Shown in pieces: positions 12,859 through 23,637 of a DNA stretch of 64,000 nt. Both the position numbers and the translations under genes were made by a program. How positions within the stretch are numbered: the first letter of the stretch is position 1; every line of letters starts with the position of its first letter. The stretch lies in NCBI GenBank assembly GCA_036346255.1, contig CM070622.1, positions 26,438,751 through 26,502,750 of the forward strand. The letters are read 5' to 3'. Source of the DNA: Ampelocalamus luodianensis. Lineage: Eukaryota > Streptophyta > Magnoliopsida > Poales > Poaceae. Under the pieces are notes generated by a model that worked only from the letters and a program-made list of their open reading frames with translations, was not told where the DNA came from and did no database searches.

Positions 12859-14721
12859 ATGTCAGGTGGGGAAGATAATTATGGTGAGGAGCATGCTGTT
12901 GATCTCAATGCCCTGGTGACTCGCTTCCAACATCAGGCATTGAGGAGTACATTGCAACAAGAATTTGTAGCTGGCACCATTGCAATGGGGGAAGAACTCA
13001 GGGCGGATATGCAGGATCTCCGCATTGACCTCAATCAACAAATGAATGTGTTGCATACGGGCATCGTGAATGATGTTGTACGTGCACTTCGTCAACAGCA
13101 AGAAGAAGATAGTGTGCATCTACCGGCTCACATATCTCCACGAGATGAGGAGGTCGCTGCACAAGTCGCTCAGGATGCGCAACAACGGCGAGATCGTGTG
13201 GTGGCACAAGCCATACGGCCACCTCCACCTGGGAGAGGAGGAGGGGGAGACACCCAAGGACCCGGGAGGGGCCGTGGGCATGGAGGCCGAGGTGGGGGAG
13301 CACCTCACTTCGACGATGATGACTTGTACCACTACGATGATGGATACCACCGCCGACACCACCACGGCAATGAACGACCTCATGAAGAGAAATTTGGTAA
13401 GCTTAAATTTACTATGCCAATATTTTCAGGAACACATGATCCCAAAGATTACCTTACTTGGGAGCTCAAGGTGGACAAGGTGTTCCGTATGCACAATTAC
13501 TCTGAAGAAAAGAAAATACACATGGATGCACTTGAATTTGACAAGTATGCGCTCATATGGTGGGAACAAGTTCAAAATCAAAGGAGAGAGTACAATGAAC
13601 CTCCCATCACTACATGGGAAGAGATGAAGTATCACATGAGAGCGAGGTTTGTTCCTAAACATTACAAACGTGATTTATTTGATAAATTACAGCAAATAAA
13701 GCAAGGCACTCTCACGGTGGAAGAGTATTATAAAGAGATGGAGATGGCCATGGTTCGAGCTAATATATTTGAGCAAGGAACAAACAATGGCTCGCTTCCT
13801 TGCTGGTTTGCACCCTCCCATCAAGCGCATCACCGAATTTCAGCCCTACAACAACATGGTAGAGTTGGTGCATCAAGCAACCAAGGCTGAAAGGCAAGTG
13901 CAACAAGATATGAGAGCAACAAGAACATCATCATATACACCCCGTTCGGCATCTACGGAGGTAAACCCACATCTGTTTCAATTCTTTAAAACTAATCAAT
14001 CTAGTGGAAGCTTTGCTCCTAGTACGATCTTTGCACCAAAGGGAAAAATGCACCAACACCCATTGCCAAGAAAGGTCCAACACCTTCTAGCCCGTCTTCA
14101 GTGAGAAGTAGTGCCATCCAATGCTTCAAATGCCTTGGACGATGTCATATGCAAAAAGATTGTCCAAATAACAAGGTTATATTGCTATTGGAGAATGGAG
14201 AGTATGACTCTACTAGCGAGGAGGAAGGTGAGGCCCTTGCTAATTTCGGAAGATTTGGAGATGTACATGAGGAAGGACACAAGAGGGAGGCACATAAGGA
14301 TGGTTTTTGTGACCCCGAGGCTGGTCCTACCCTTGTGTGTACACCGACGATGTTGAGTGTGCAAGCAAAACCCACTCATGAGCAGCGCTGTAATCTTTTT
14401 CAAACAAGAGCTCAGGTGAGTAAAGATGGTAAGTGTTGCAAAGTTATTATTGATGGTGAAAGTTGTCACAATTTAGCTAGTAAAGAACTTTGCACTAAAC
14501 TTGGGTTAAAATACAAGAAACATCCACATCCATATCAAATTCAATGGTTGAATAATGATGGTTCTATGAAGGTTGGATACACTGTTGATGTTAGTTTTCA
14601 GATTGGGAATTATCGAGATACTGTCGAGTGTGATGTTGTTTCCATTGATGTATGTCACTTACTTTTAGGAAGACCATGTCAATATGATAAATCTGTGATT
14701 CATGATGGTAGAACAAATTAA
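12859..14721 (+). pseudogene. Gypsy gag with zinc knuckle and protease region
   Basis: The gag ATG is at 12859. The N-terminal part is coiled-coil-like and is followed by a Gly/Arg-rich GRGGGGDTQGPGRGRGHGG segment (about 13225-13300) and then the retrotransposon gag domain (FSGTHDPKDYLTWELKVD, LIWWEQVQ, about 13425-13760). The frame changes near 13775 and again near 14043. A CCHC zinc knuckle (CFKCLGRCHMQKDC) follows at about 14119-14160, and an aspartic-protease-like core at about 14450-14480 reads IDGESCHNLAS; relatives usually have DGGS here. An in-frame TAA at 14719-14721 separates protease from RT. The two frameshifts and the stop show the copy is inactive. Confidence 0.85.
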
Positions 14722-16980
14722 TATAAGTTCACATGGAACAACAAAGAAATAACATTGCGACCTTTAACTCCTTCTCAAATTGTGATTGATAACATGCAAA
14801 AGATTGAGGTAAAAGTAGAGAATGAGAGAGGGAAAGAGCAAAAGAGTGTGACTCCACAAAATATGAGTGAGAGCCACAAGCTACAACTGAATGGAAACAG
14901 AAAGAATGAGGGAGAGAAAAAGTTAGTCATGATAGCTACTAAATCTGATTTGAGAGAGATGAGAGATGATCCCACTTTGATGCACTTTGTATTGTTATAC
15001 AAAGATGTTTTGCTTTCTACTAATGACTTAACCTCTGTTCCTAGCGTGGTTTCTCAAGTTTTGCAGGCTTATGAGGATGTCTTTCCAGAGGAGGTACCCG
15101 CTGGCCTACCGCCTATTCGCGGCATTGAACACCAAATTGACTTGGTACCGGGAGCTCCACTTCCCAACCGGCCGCCGTACCGTACAAACCCGGAGGAGAC
15201 AAAAGAAATTCAGCGACAAGTGCAAACACTGATGGATAAAGGATATGTACGCGAAAGTCTTAGTCCTTGTGCCGTCCCTGTCATTCTTGTTCCTAAGAAA
15301 GATGGTACATGGAGAATGTGCGTAGACTGTAGAGCTATCAACAACATTACCATTCGATATCGTCATCTTATTCCTAGGTTAGATGATATGCTTGATGAAT
15401 TGAGTGGCTCTACTATCTTTTCTAAGATTAATTTCCATAGTGGATATCATCAAATACGAATGAAACATGGTGATGAATGGAAAACTGCCTTTAAAACGAA
15501 ATTTGGCTTGTATGAATGGTTAGTGATGCCTTTTGGTTTATCTAATGCTCCTAGTACATTCATGCGTTTAATGAACCATATTTTGAGACACTTCATTGGA
15601 AAATTTGTGATAGTCTATTTTGATGATATTTTGATATATAGCCGCTCATTGGAAGAACATGTTGAACACGTTAGACAAGTGCTAGACGTGCTAAGAACTG
15701 AACAATTGTATGCTAATCTTGAGAAGTGTACTTTTTGCACAAACAAAGTGGTGTTCTTAGGCTATGTTGTTTCAGCTCATGGAATTGAAGTAGATGACTC
15801 TAAAGTTGAAGCTATTCGAAATTGGCCTACTCCTGTCAATGTTAGCCAAATTCGTAGCTTTCATGGGCTTACTGGTTTTTACCGTCGTTTTGTGAAAGAT
15901 TTTAGCACCATTACTGCCCCATTAAATGAATTAACTAACAAGGGAGTTGCTTTTGAATGGGGAGAATCACAAGATAAAGCATTTGCTGAATTAAAGAAAT
16001 GTTTGACTGAAGCACCATTGCTTATTTTACCTGATTTCACTAAAACTTTTGAGATTGAATGTGATGCTAGTGGAATAGGTATTGGTGGTGTTTTGATGCA
16101 AGATAGAAAACCTGTTGCATACTTCAGTGAAAAACTTAGCGGCGCGCAATTGAATTACCCTATTTATGACAAAGAATTATATGCTCTTGTGCGTGTTTTG
16201 GAGACTTGGCAACATTATCTTTGGCCTAGAGAATTTATCATTCATTCTGATCATAAAGTTTTGAAATATTTGAAAGGTCAAGCTAAACTGAATCGTAGAC
16301 ATGCTAAGTGGGTTGAATTTATTGAAATTTTCCATACATTGTTAAATACAAGAAAGGCAAAGAGAATGTTGTCGCTCACGCATTGTCTAGAAAGAATGTG
16401 CTTTTAAATCATTTGGAAGTTAAGGTTCCCGGATTAGAGAGTTTGAAAGAATTATATGCTTCTAATCATGAATTTTCAGCACCATATTATAAATGCACAG
16501 ATGGGAAAGGATGGGACAAGTATCATATCCATGATGGTTTTCTATTTTGAACTAACAAGCTATGTGTTCCAGCTTCTTCTGTGCGTATGCTATTGTTGCA
16601 GGAATCTCATGCAGGGGGGCTTATGGGACATTTTGGTAGGGAGAAAACCTTCATGATGTTGGCTGATCACTTTTATTAGCCAAAGATGAGACGAGATGTT
16701 GAGAGGTTTGTTCAACGCTGTGTTACATGCCATAAAGCTAAGTCTAAACTCAATCCACATGGTTTTTATACTCCACTTCCGGTTCCTAGTGCTCCTTAGG
16801 AAGATATTAGCATGGACTTTGTTTTAGGATTGCCTAGGACTAAGAGGGAGAGGGATTCTGTTTTGTAGTTGTGGATAGATTTTCTAAGATGGCACACTTT
16901 ATTCCTTGTCATAAGAGCGATGATGCGTCGCATGTAGCTGACTTGTTTTTTAGAGAAATTGTGAGATTGCATGGCGTACC
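14722..16980 (+). pseudogene. Gypsy pol: reverse transcriptase, RNase H and truncated integrase
   Basis: Reverse transcriptase covers about 15090-15810. Its catalytic VIVYFDDILIYS box is at 15610-15645, but motif A reads FSKINFHSGYHQ (about 15420), with Asn where the catalytic Asp is expected. RNase H follows, with FEIECDASGIGIGGVL (about 16050-16095) and HSDHKVLKYL. A frameshift near 16330 shifts the end of RNase H. Integrase starts in the new frame with a zinc-binding HAGGLMGHFG...CVTCHKAK region (16605-16745) and the first catalytic Asp in SMDFVLGLP (about 16810). It stops at LHGVPD (16968-16985), before the second Asp and the Glu. In-frame stops occur near 16547, 16677, 16797 and 16866. 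Confidence 0.88.
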
Positions 16981-17329
16981 TGATAATCAACCGGGAGGAA
17001 TTGTTGTGTCCATGAAAAAGGAGGAGCGCATGTACAAGCGGGCAGACCAGATACTTTGAAATAATAGATTGCTTTGAGAGTTCTTCCATGGTGGCCAATT
17101 CATCATGAGGGGAAATTGAGAGTTCGTCTAAATCAGGATCGTTCAACCTTTCTGTTGGGAATTGGGAGCGTGATAGGGCTTCGCTTGGTGGTCGTGAAGT
17201 CCGGCACGTGCGTTCTCGCGAATTAAAGAGTGTTCGTTCTTACATTGGCAACGGAGGATCATTACGATTCGAGAGGCTACATGTAAGTATCTTGATCCTA
17301 CGTCGAGAAGATCGGGCGACCCCATATCA
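16981..17329 (+). repeat. Gypsy LTR, terminal copy (349 bp)
   Basis: It begins TGATAATCAACC and ends CCCCATATCA, has the same inverted tips as the copy at 11302-11613, and contains a segment of about 37 bp that copy lacks. It is flanked directly by GTACC on both sides (16976-16980 and 17330-17334). The left GTACC is also integrase coding sequence. Confidence 0.87.
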
Positions 17330-18493
17330 GTACCGTAGGATGGAGATCCAACGGCCAGGAATAAATGCGCGTCCTTGAGTTCAAAAACGAAAAGAGCGGC
17401 GCGGTTGGATTAGAGATTAACAGTGGAGATCAAGTGGGGAGTTCGGGCGGTCCGAAAGTCACCACCTCTCTCGATCGTCCGATCTAGATCCAATGGCTCA
17501 GATTCACTGTGGCGTTGGGTGGCCCGAACGGCCCACTAGATCTGGCCCGCTTATAGAGAATCCAACGGCTCACGTTTATCTGGACCTTTACCACAAGAAA
17601 ATGGTCTAGCCCAAAAAGTGAGCACCACACAATCAAGATCCTATGGCCAGGATTGAATGAGCCCTACGGGATGGCCCGAACGACACAATGGATCTGGCCC
17701 GTTTGATAGGAAATCAACGGTCGCGAGTTGGAGGTGCGTTAGGATTTAGAACTAGAGTTGGATGCCGTCGGATGAAGATCCAACGGTGGAAATCGCACGG
17801 AACACGTGGATGGCCCACGTAGCTTTGCGAATCTCGACCGTTAGCATGAAGATCGACGACTCACGTCACGTATAGCATTGGCTCGCGCCCGAACGTGACC
17901 GAACCAGACCAGTTGCACTGGGTTGGACCAACCTTATTAGGTTCGAGTCGCTACAGTGCAAACCGGCTAGGTTTTAGGCCGAGAGTGTTGACTGTCTCAA
18001 TTTAAAGCTACAAAAGTTTGACTGGGCTTTAAAATAGTAAATAAATTTGTAAAATTCTGAAATTTTGCCAAAATGCTACTGGGATCATATATTCCCCAAA
18101 TAAATTTTGAAAACCACTGTTTCACCTTTTAAAATGCATACTTAATTACATTAACCCGAATAGGTTTAGTTAAAATCAAGTATTCTTTATCAAGATCCAA
18201 ATAATTTCTAAAAATTCAACAAAAATTATTTTTAGCCAATATAATTTATCTAGGCTTTAATGAAAATACCTCCCAGTCATAATACAAGTACTAACTTGTA
18301 TTTCCCTTGAAGCTTCAAATAGGTTTTGGATTTTGGCTAGAAAAGGAAAGTTTTAATTTGTAACATAATGCCCAATTTGTAAAAATAAACAGTGATGCTA
18401 TGAACAACATCTCATTACTATTATGAACAGTACTTCATTACTGTTCATAAAGCATTTTACTACTGTTCATAAAACTAGGGCTGTTACATCGGG

Positions 18494-19031
18494 GATGTCT
18501 TTGGACTTCAAGTTGTGGCCAGCAGAATGTTGTAGTATCCGGTGCAACATATTATCTTCAGGATGACCTAGACGTTCATGTCACGTTCTAAATTGTTTGG
18601 ATTTTTTTTAACCTAGAAGATCATCACAACATATTCTTCATCACATTTAATAAGCGTATAGTACAATCTGAAGAAGAACGTATCAAGTTTCTCTACTATT
18701 TCTTTTTGATATCCCTCCCTCTTAGTGATGAGAATGTATTCGAACCATTCTCTTCATCTGTTTCTACGTGGAAACCATTATTTCAGATATCTTTTAAACT
18801 TAATATAGTTCTAATTGAGTCCGGGAAAAATCATGCATTCTTAATGATTATTTTTGTTCCCATTGGTAAGACTATCGTGGCTCTTCCAGTACCAGCAATA
18901 TTACCACTGTTGCCAGCCATGGTCATAATATTGTTAGTCTTAGATCCGAAGGCCCGAAAATACTTAATATCCCTTAGGATAGAATTTGTGGTACAACTGT
19001 CCACAAGATAGAGTTTATGTTCTCCCTCCAT
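18494..19031 (-). pseudogene. Copia protease and GAG-pre-integrase remnant
   Basis: The minus strand codes for the copia aspartic protease region at 18831-19031, with LVDSCTTNSILR and GSGRATIVLP-like motifs typical of grass copia elements (here GTGRATIVLP). Further down, at about 18494-18550, it reads into a GAG-pre-integrase motif that joins in frame with 7176 when the nested insertion is removed. The middle contains stops. The 19032-19500 stretch is AT-rich with decayed coding and no motif I could assign. Confidence 0.8.
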
Positions 19032-19507
19032 TGTACGTCAACTATAAGCTGGAGATAAATAATTTATATAAAAAAATATTGCATACGCATAAATGCAAAC
19101 ATAAGACATGCAAGTGAACTAGAAATACTTTATTTATTTCATGAACTAAATATTACAGGAAGTAATTTTAATTCCTAATAGTAATATTGCTGACTAATTC
19201 AGGATTGATAAAATTTGGTGTTCAATTTAGTAACACCATCCTAAACACACCATGAATTGACTTATAAATTTAACAGGACAATGGAGATTACTTCTTACAA
19301 CTATCGTGATCATTTTTGATGAATATCCAATAACTCATCATCTAGTAGCGGAGAATATCCGTCATCATATAGAACATCATCGCCCGATTCCTCCTCTACT
19401 ATCAGTTGATGGGTTTCATTTTTCTCTTGCTCTCCCTCTGTTGGTGCTTCCAAAAAGTGAGCTTTTGGTATATTCTAGCTTTTCTTTCTTTGAGACTCAT
19501 GATAGAG

Positions 19508-20198
19508 CTCCACTAGATGCTTAGGTGTTTTGTAACATTTTCCCCAGTGACCATTGGGCCCACACTTATAGCAGGGCCTATTGTCACCTGGTGCTTTCAT
19601 TGGAGACTTCCCTTTTCCTCATGTCTTACCTTTTGCCTTGAAGACAAATGGTTTAGACTTATTTCTCCTAGTCCCTTTTCCTTTTCTACCAACATTCGTC
19701 CTTTTATGAATGTTTTGCGCCTCAAGTGCACCCTAAGTTCCTATAGGACAAGCATTATGATTCCTCACGGGGAGCTCATTATACTTTTCTGGCACTAAAA
19801 GTGCAATTATCACTTCAGAGCGGCTTTCATACCCCTTTTCTCTGTACTGTTGTGTTAGCCCCAGATTTGTAGCATGGAAATCAGAAAGGGTTTTCTCGAC
19901 CAGCCGTCCCTCTGCAAAATCTCTTCCACAGAACCTAAAATGAGAGATTATGCTATGGAGTGCTGAATTATAAGCCACCACATATTTAAAAGGGAAAATT
20001 TGTTGGTACCACTCGAAAGGTGTGCAATATCGTTCTACCAACGCAAATTGGACCGTGTCGTTTTTGCCATCGAAATTTTTGCGTCATATCATTTTTGCCA
20101 TTGCCGTCAGTCAAAGCTCTCTTGACTATCAAATTGTATCCAAAAAGGCTTATTTAACCTTCTTGGTCTTATTTCTTCTTCATCTCTCCTCTCTCTCT

Positions 20199-20250
<52 letters not shown>

Positions 20251-20579
20251 ACCAGTGCCGCCCAACCCCGTGCAGACCATCGCCGCCCGCCTCTCCTCGA
20301 CGGACGGCGCTCACTCCCCTTCTCCCACGACTGTCCTCCTCCCGGCAGTGGCCGACCGTGCTCCCGTCCGGCGCCTACGGCCCCATCGTGCCCCCTGACA
20401 ACCTCCACCCTTGCCTTAGCCTTGTCTTCCTCTGGGGGCTTATTCGTATTGCTGTGAGGAACAATAGTTGCACTTTGCGCTTTGGAGGCTAAGTAGAAGT
20501 CCGCGTCCAGAGCCCAGGTTAGGTAATTTCTCCTAGCAACTACCAATTCATCAAATTCCTTTTTTGCGACATCACTCAT
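19508..20579 (-). pseudogene. Copia gag, interrupted by a 370-bp insert
   Basis: The start is the ATG at 20577-20579, followed by a gag N-terminus containing RRNYLTWALD (conserved RNYLTWALD motif of grass copia gag). Coding is recognisable to about 20417 and resumes at 20041 with VVAYNSALHSI. A zinc knuckle follows at about 19535-19575, CYKCGPNGHWGKC, in which the His-Cys spacing is one residue shorter than normal. It then ends with PKHLVELYHES. The 20042-20416 insert has displaced part of the gag domain. Confidence 0.83.
20042..20416. repeat. Insert in copia gag with (CT)n microsatellite
   Basis: Sequence unrelated to gag separates two gag-coding parts. It contains a run of CT dinucleotides (about 20194-20248) followed by GC-rich DNA. 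I saw neither terminal inverted repeats nor a target duplication, so its origin is unknown. The ORFs through the CT run are low-complexity artefacts. Confidence 0.6.
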
Positions 20580-20603
20580 GTTGCCTATAGCACTATATAG
20601 CAA

Positions 20604-22305
20604 CCTATATAATTACCATAAGGTAAAAAATATGCACATCATGTACCGCATGAGTCAAAACATGTGTTACCACAATAAAACAACTTGCATGAGTAGTAAA
20701 TATCAAATTTATGGATTTCTAGTAATTTTCTATCAATTTTCTACTAATTTTATAGGCATAGAACAATTACTATACACACAAATTAATAGAAAATCAATTT
20801 CTTATATTTAAATAAATCTCAAGAGACTTAAATAAAAGAACCTGAAAACTTTCGAGGTTTAATTTACAAAATTCCACTAAGTGGAAGCACTCATACTTTA
20901 TTCTGAAAGTTACGGAGTGCTCTTTGCAATTTTTTGGTCCAGAAGGACGCAATTTTAATATACCAAAGACTTGTGCTTGATTCTGAGAAAGCCGAAGGGA
21001 AGGCCGGACGGATCCCATCCGAACCAGGCCTTATAGGCCAGAAACAACAGCCCAATAGGGCCTTTATGCGGCCTGCTTAGTTGGCCTACTAGGGTTTCTC
21101 CTAACCCTAGTGTGGCTTGGCCCGAGTGCACGCTCGCACACATGCGGAGGTGTGTGGAAGTGGCCTTGGTGCGCACGACGATGGTGATGCAAGCAGTGGT
21201 GCACGTGAGCAGTGTGGCGATGTCCCACGGTGGTCCATGCGCCCGGTCTTGGACTGAAGCGACGGTAGCATACACCTGGTGCCCCACATCATCCTCACCA
21301 TGGACGATGATGGCGATGGCGATGGCAGTGGCCGCTCCTTCCCCACGAGGGATGGAGCTGGAGACCCTAGCCTCGTCTGCACGCACATAGGGAGGTGGTG
21401 CGGTGTGGAGTCATCCTTGGCATGGCGTTGCCGCAACGGCGATGGTACAGGTATAGAGGTGGACTACGGCGGCCATGGCACAGAGGCATCAAGGTCATCC
21501 TGCATCTCTTCTTCTCTGGTGGCCGACATGAAGGTGACATCAACGGCTAAGTATGGAGGCAGCGGTGGCCACAACAGAAGGCATCAATTTGGTTGGTGAC
21601 GTGCGACGCGGAGCCAGTGCATGACACACCTCGTCCGATGGCGAGGTCCTTGCCCCATGGAGCCCGACGGCACGCGTGGAGGCAAGTGATGGCCAGCCCG
21701 ATCCAAGTCGGTGTTTGCGGTGTAGAGGTGACGACCTATTCGATGATGGTGAGATTGATCCGGCGATGGTGAGCCGCAGAGGTGGCACCCAGTGCCCAGT
21801 TCACGATGGTGGCAAACACATGGAGGCATGTTGTCGTTGCCTAGATGGTGGTTGTCAGTGGCGCGTGCGCGGAGGTGCACGGTTGGACAGCCCATCGACG
21901 GCGATTGGCGAAGGTTCACAGAGGCGTACCTGAACCAATCTCAACAGAGTTTGAATACCGTAGAGGCACTACTGCGATTACTGTTGCACTCGAGGACGAT
22001 CCACGACTTCACAAGGAACTCAATTGGTTGTTGGAGGAGATGATCGACGTTGAGGATACTGGACGATCAACTACATTGGACAATCGACTACGCTAGACGA
22101 TCGACTACAGTGAGCAATCGACTATTACCACTTCATTGATGCACTATATGTTGGATCAGGTTGCTCCAACTCTTTTTCTGCTGCACTGCGCATTTAGTGG
22201 TAACGATCTATAATTTCTTGCTTGTTTGGCTTCCTGGTTTACGTGGTAGAATTTTTTGAATTGCTAGATAATGTAGCCTACCCGTATCCCTTCACTAGGC
22301 CCCTA
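20604..22305. other. GC-rich intergenic stretch, nothing recognised
   Basis: No copia LTR could be seen beyond the gag start. From about 20990 to 21950 the DNA is GC-rich, with GATGG/GGTGGC-type imperfect repetition and several overlapping ORFs on both strands (for example 20955-21386 and 21279-21599). None has a domain I recognise, and they overlap in conflicting frames. It may be a decayed gene or transposon interior. Confidence 0.4.
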
Positions 22306-22309
22306 AAAA

Positions 22310-23637
22310 TGATTTTGGTAATTAATATCAACAATATGTTTTGGGACTAATATGTGTGCTAAGATGTTTTAGATGTTTAGTCCCACAGTTTGAATGACGA
22401 CATGAATATGACAATGCAAAGATGGTAAAAGATTGATATGGCTCGAGACAAAGGTACTACGAAGCTTATGGATCCTTTTATAATTTTTACCAATCTTTGT
22501 GATTGGAAAAAAGATCGGATTTGTAGGCTAGACGCCGTACTATAAAGAGGGATTATGGTTAGTAGCTTGAAAGTTTATTTTGTGCCATTTTGATCAACCA
22601 AGTGTTATGCATTGCATTTAGTTTTGCTTCTGGAAAACTATTCAGAAACATTGTTATGACCGCAGTTGATGAGAGGTACTACCACAGCATGGTAGGACCG
22701 ATGAATACTTGGCGGTATGTTTTTTCTAGAGAGAGAGTTTTTTCGTGTTTCTTGAACCTCTCGAAATCGGTAGTTTCGTTCTAGTTGAACGGCGCTACCG
22801 CTATGCGGTATTACCAGATCTTGTGAGGGCGATAGTACCATACCTTTTTGTCACGGCTAGTTCAGAAGCATTTAATGAACAACAGTTGATCGTTGAACAG
22901 TAAGTGCGGTAGTACCGGGTTAGTACAGCGGTACTACTACAAGTACTGAATTTTTCACAAAATTGCTTCAAACGGCTAGTTTTGTGGTTGGATGCTATAA
23001 ATACCCCCTCACCTGCACCAAGCTCAAAATCTTGGACCTCATTGAATACATTTGAGCCTCTAGTGCACTCTCTACTACCAATTTGCACATATTTCTCGCT
23101 AGTGAAACAATTAATTTATTTATCAAAACTACGTTTGTCAAATGTGCTTTATGAAAATTGTTGAAACATAAAATATTGCTTTATGCAAAAGAACCATATA
23201 AGCCCCATTTGTTAAAGCTATGTATATGTATTTTTGCCAAGACTTACGCAGTACTTTATGTACTCACGTGCTACACTCAAATTAAATCTCAGAAGCCTTC
23301 AATGACACGGAGGAGGATTACGACTACTTCGCTTGTGGCTTTGATGAAAGACACCCGGAGTGCTAGGCTACGCTCCCAAACGAATGTCGGTGGGCAATTT
23401 GATAGGTCACCACTCAGAGTTTATCATTTGTTGTTTCTACTGCTGTAAGACTTACTTGAGGTCATATGACCTTTATTATAATAAGTGACCTTAAGGCTGG
23501 TGCTTTGTTATTACTTTTATGGTGAATCGTGATTCAATCTTGTTATCAATGTTGTATCCACTGTGTGCACTAGCTACTGATCTGGGACTAGTGTAGAAAT
23601 ACACAGAGGGTTTAGATTTAGAAATCCGGTCCCAACA
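22310..23637 (+). repeat. LTR-derived remnants (two families abutting)
   Basis: A grass-LTR-like opening TGATTTTGGTAATTAATATC starts at 22310, and the typical CGGTAGTACC-type motifs occur near 22790-22940. The last part (about 23170-23637) resembles the 3' ends of the large LTRs at 23855-29192 and 51909-56051. It shares the CTACTGATC-GG-A (CTACTGATCTGGGA) motif and ends CCCAACA. Boundaries are uncertain and I found no target duplication. Confidence 0.5.

Larger units (their letters stand above)
10721..17329 (+). mobile_element. Ty3/gypsy element in circularly permuted order (pol end - LTR - gag - pol - LTR)
   Basis: The order here is the C-terminal end of pol (10721-11042), an untranslated stretch, an LTR (11302-11613), a primer binding site, gag, protease, RT, RNase H, integrase cut off after its LHGVPD motif at 16980, and a second LTR (16981-17329). 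GTACC stands at 10716-10720, 16976-16980 and 17330-17334. The 11-mer GTACCTGATAA occurs at both 10716 and 16976. The flanking DNA on both sides is the same motif-rich interior of the host element, so the whole block is one insertion. It is not a normal LTR-gag-pol-LTR provirus-like copy. All genes are broken. Confidence 0.8.
7182..18488 (-). mobile_element. Large LTR-type element without genes (solo LTR or LARD-like), split by a gypsy insertion
   Basis: The element has TG...CA ends (TGTGAGGACC / CTGTTACA) and a perfect 5-bp target duplication TCGGG, and sits inside a copia pol gene. Read on the minus strand it opens TGTAACAGCCCTAG, as do several large grass LTRs. Removing the gypsy element at 10721-17329 leaves about 4.7 kb with no retroviral-type gene, so it is either a very long solo LTR or a non-autonomous LARD-like element; no internal PBS or second LTR was seen. 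Its inner third (10340-10715 and 17335-17880) repeats a diverged ATCCAACGG motif many times. The remainder (7182-10340 and 17880-18488) holds only short chance ORFs. Confidence 0.78.

Noticed and set aside
20022..20603. Proteins reading through the CT microsatellite on either strand
   Set aside because: Leu/Ser or Arg/Glu runs are a direct product of the dinucleotide repeat. Only the copia gag portion at the minus-strand start is real.
20604..21390. A 5' LTR for the copia element
   Set aside because: I compared this stretch with the LTR-like 3590-3860 and saw no matching sequence. The LTR seems lost or too diverged.
21000..22050. A host gene in the GC-rich stretch
   Set aside because: Several ORFs compete in different frames and on both strands with no recognisable domain or splice structure. 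I leave it as unassigned.
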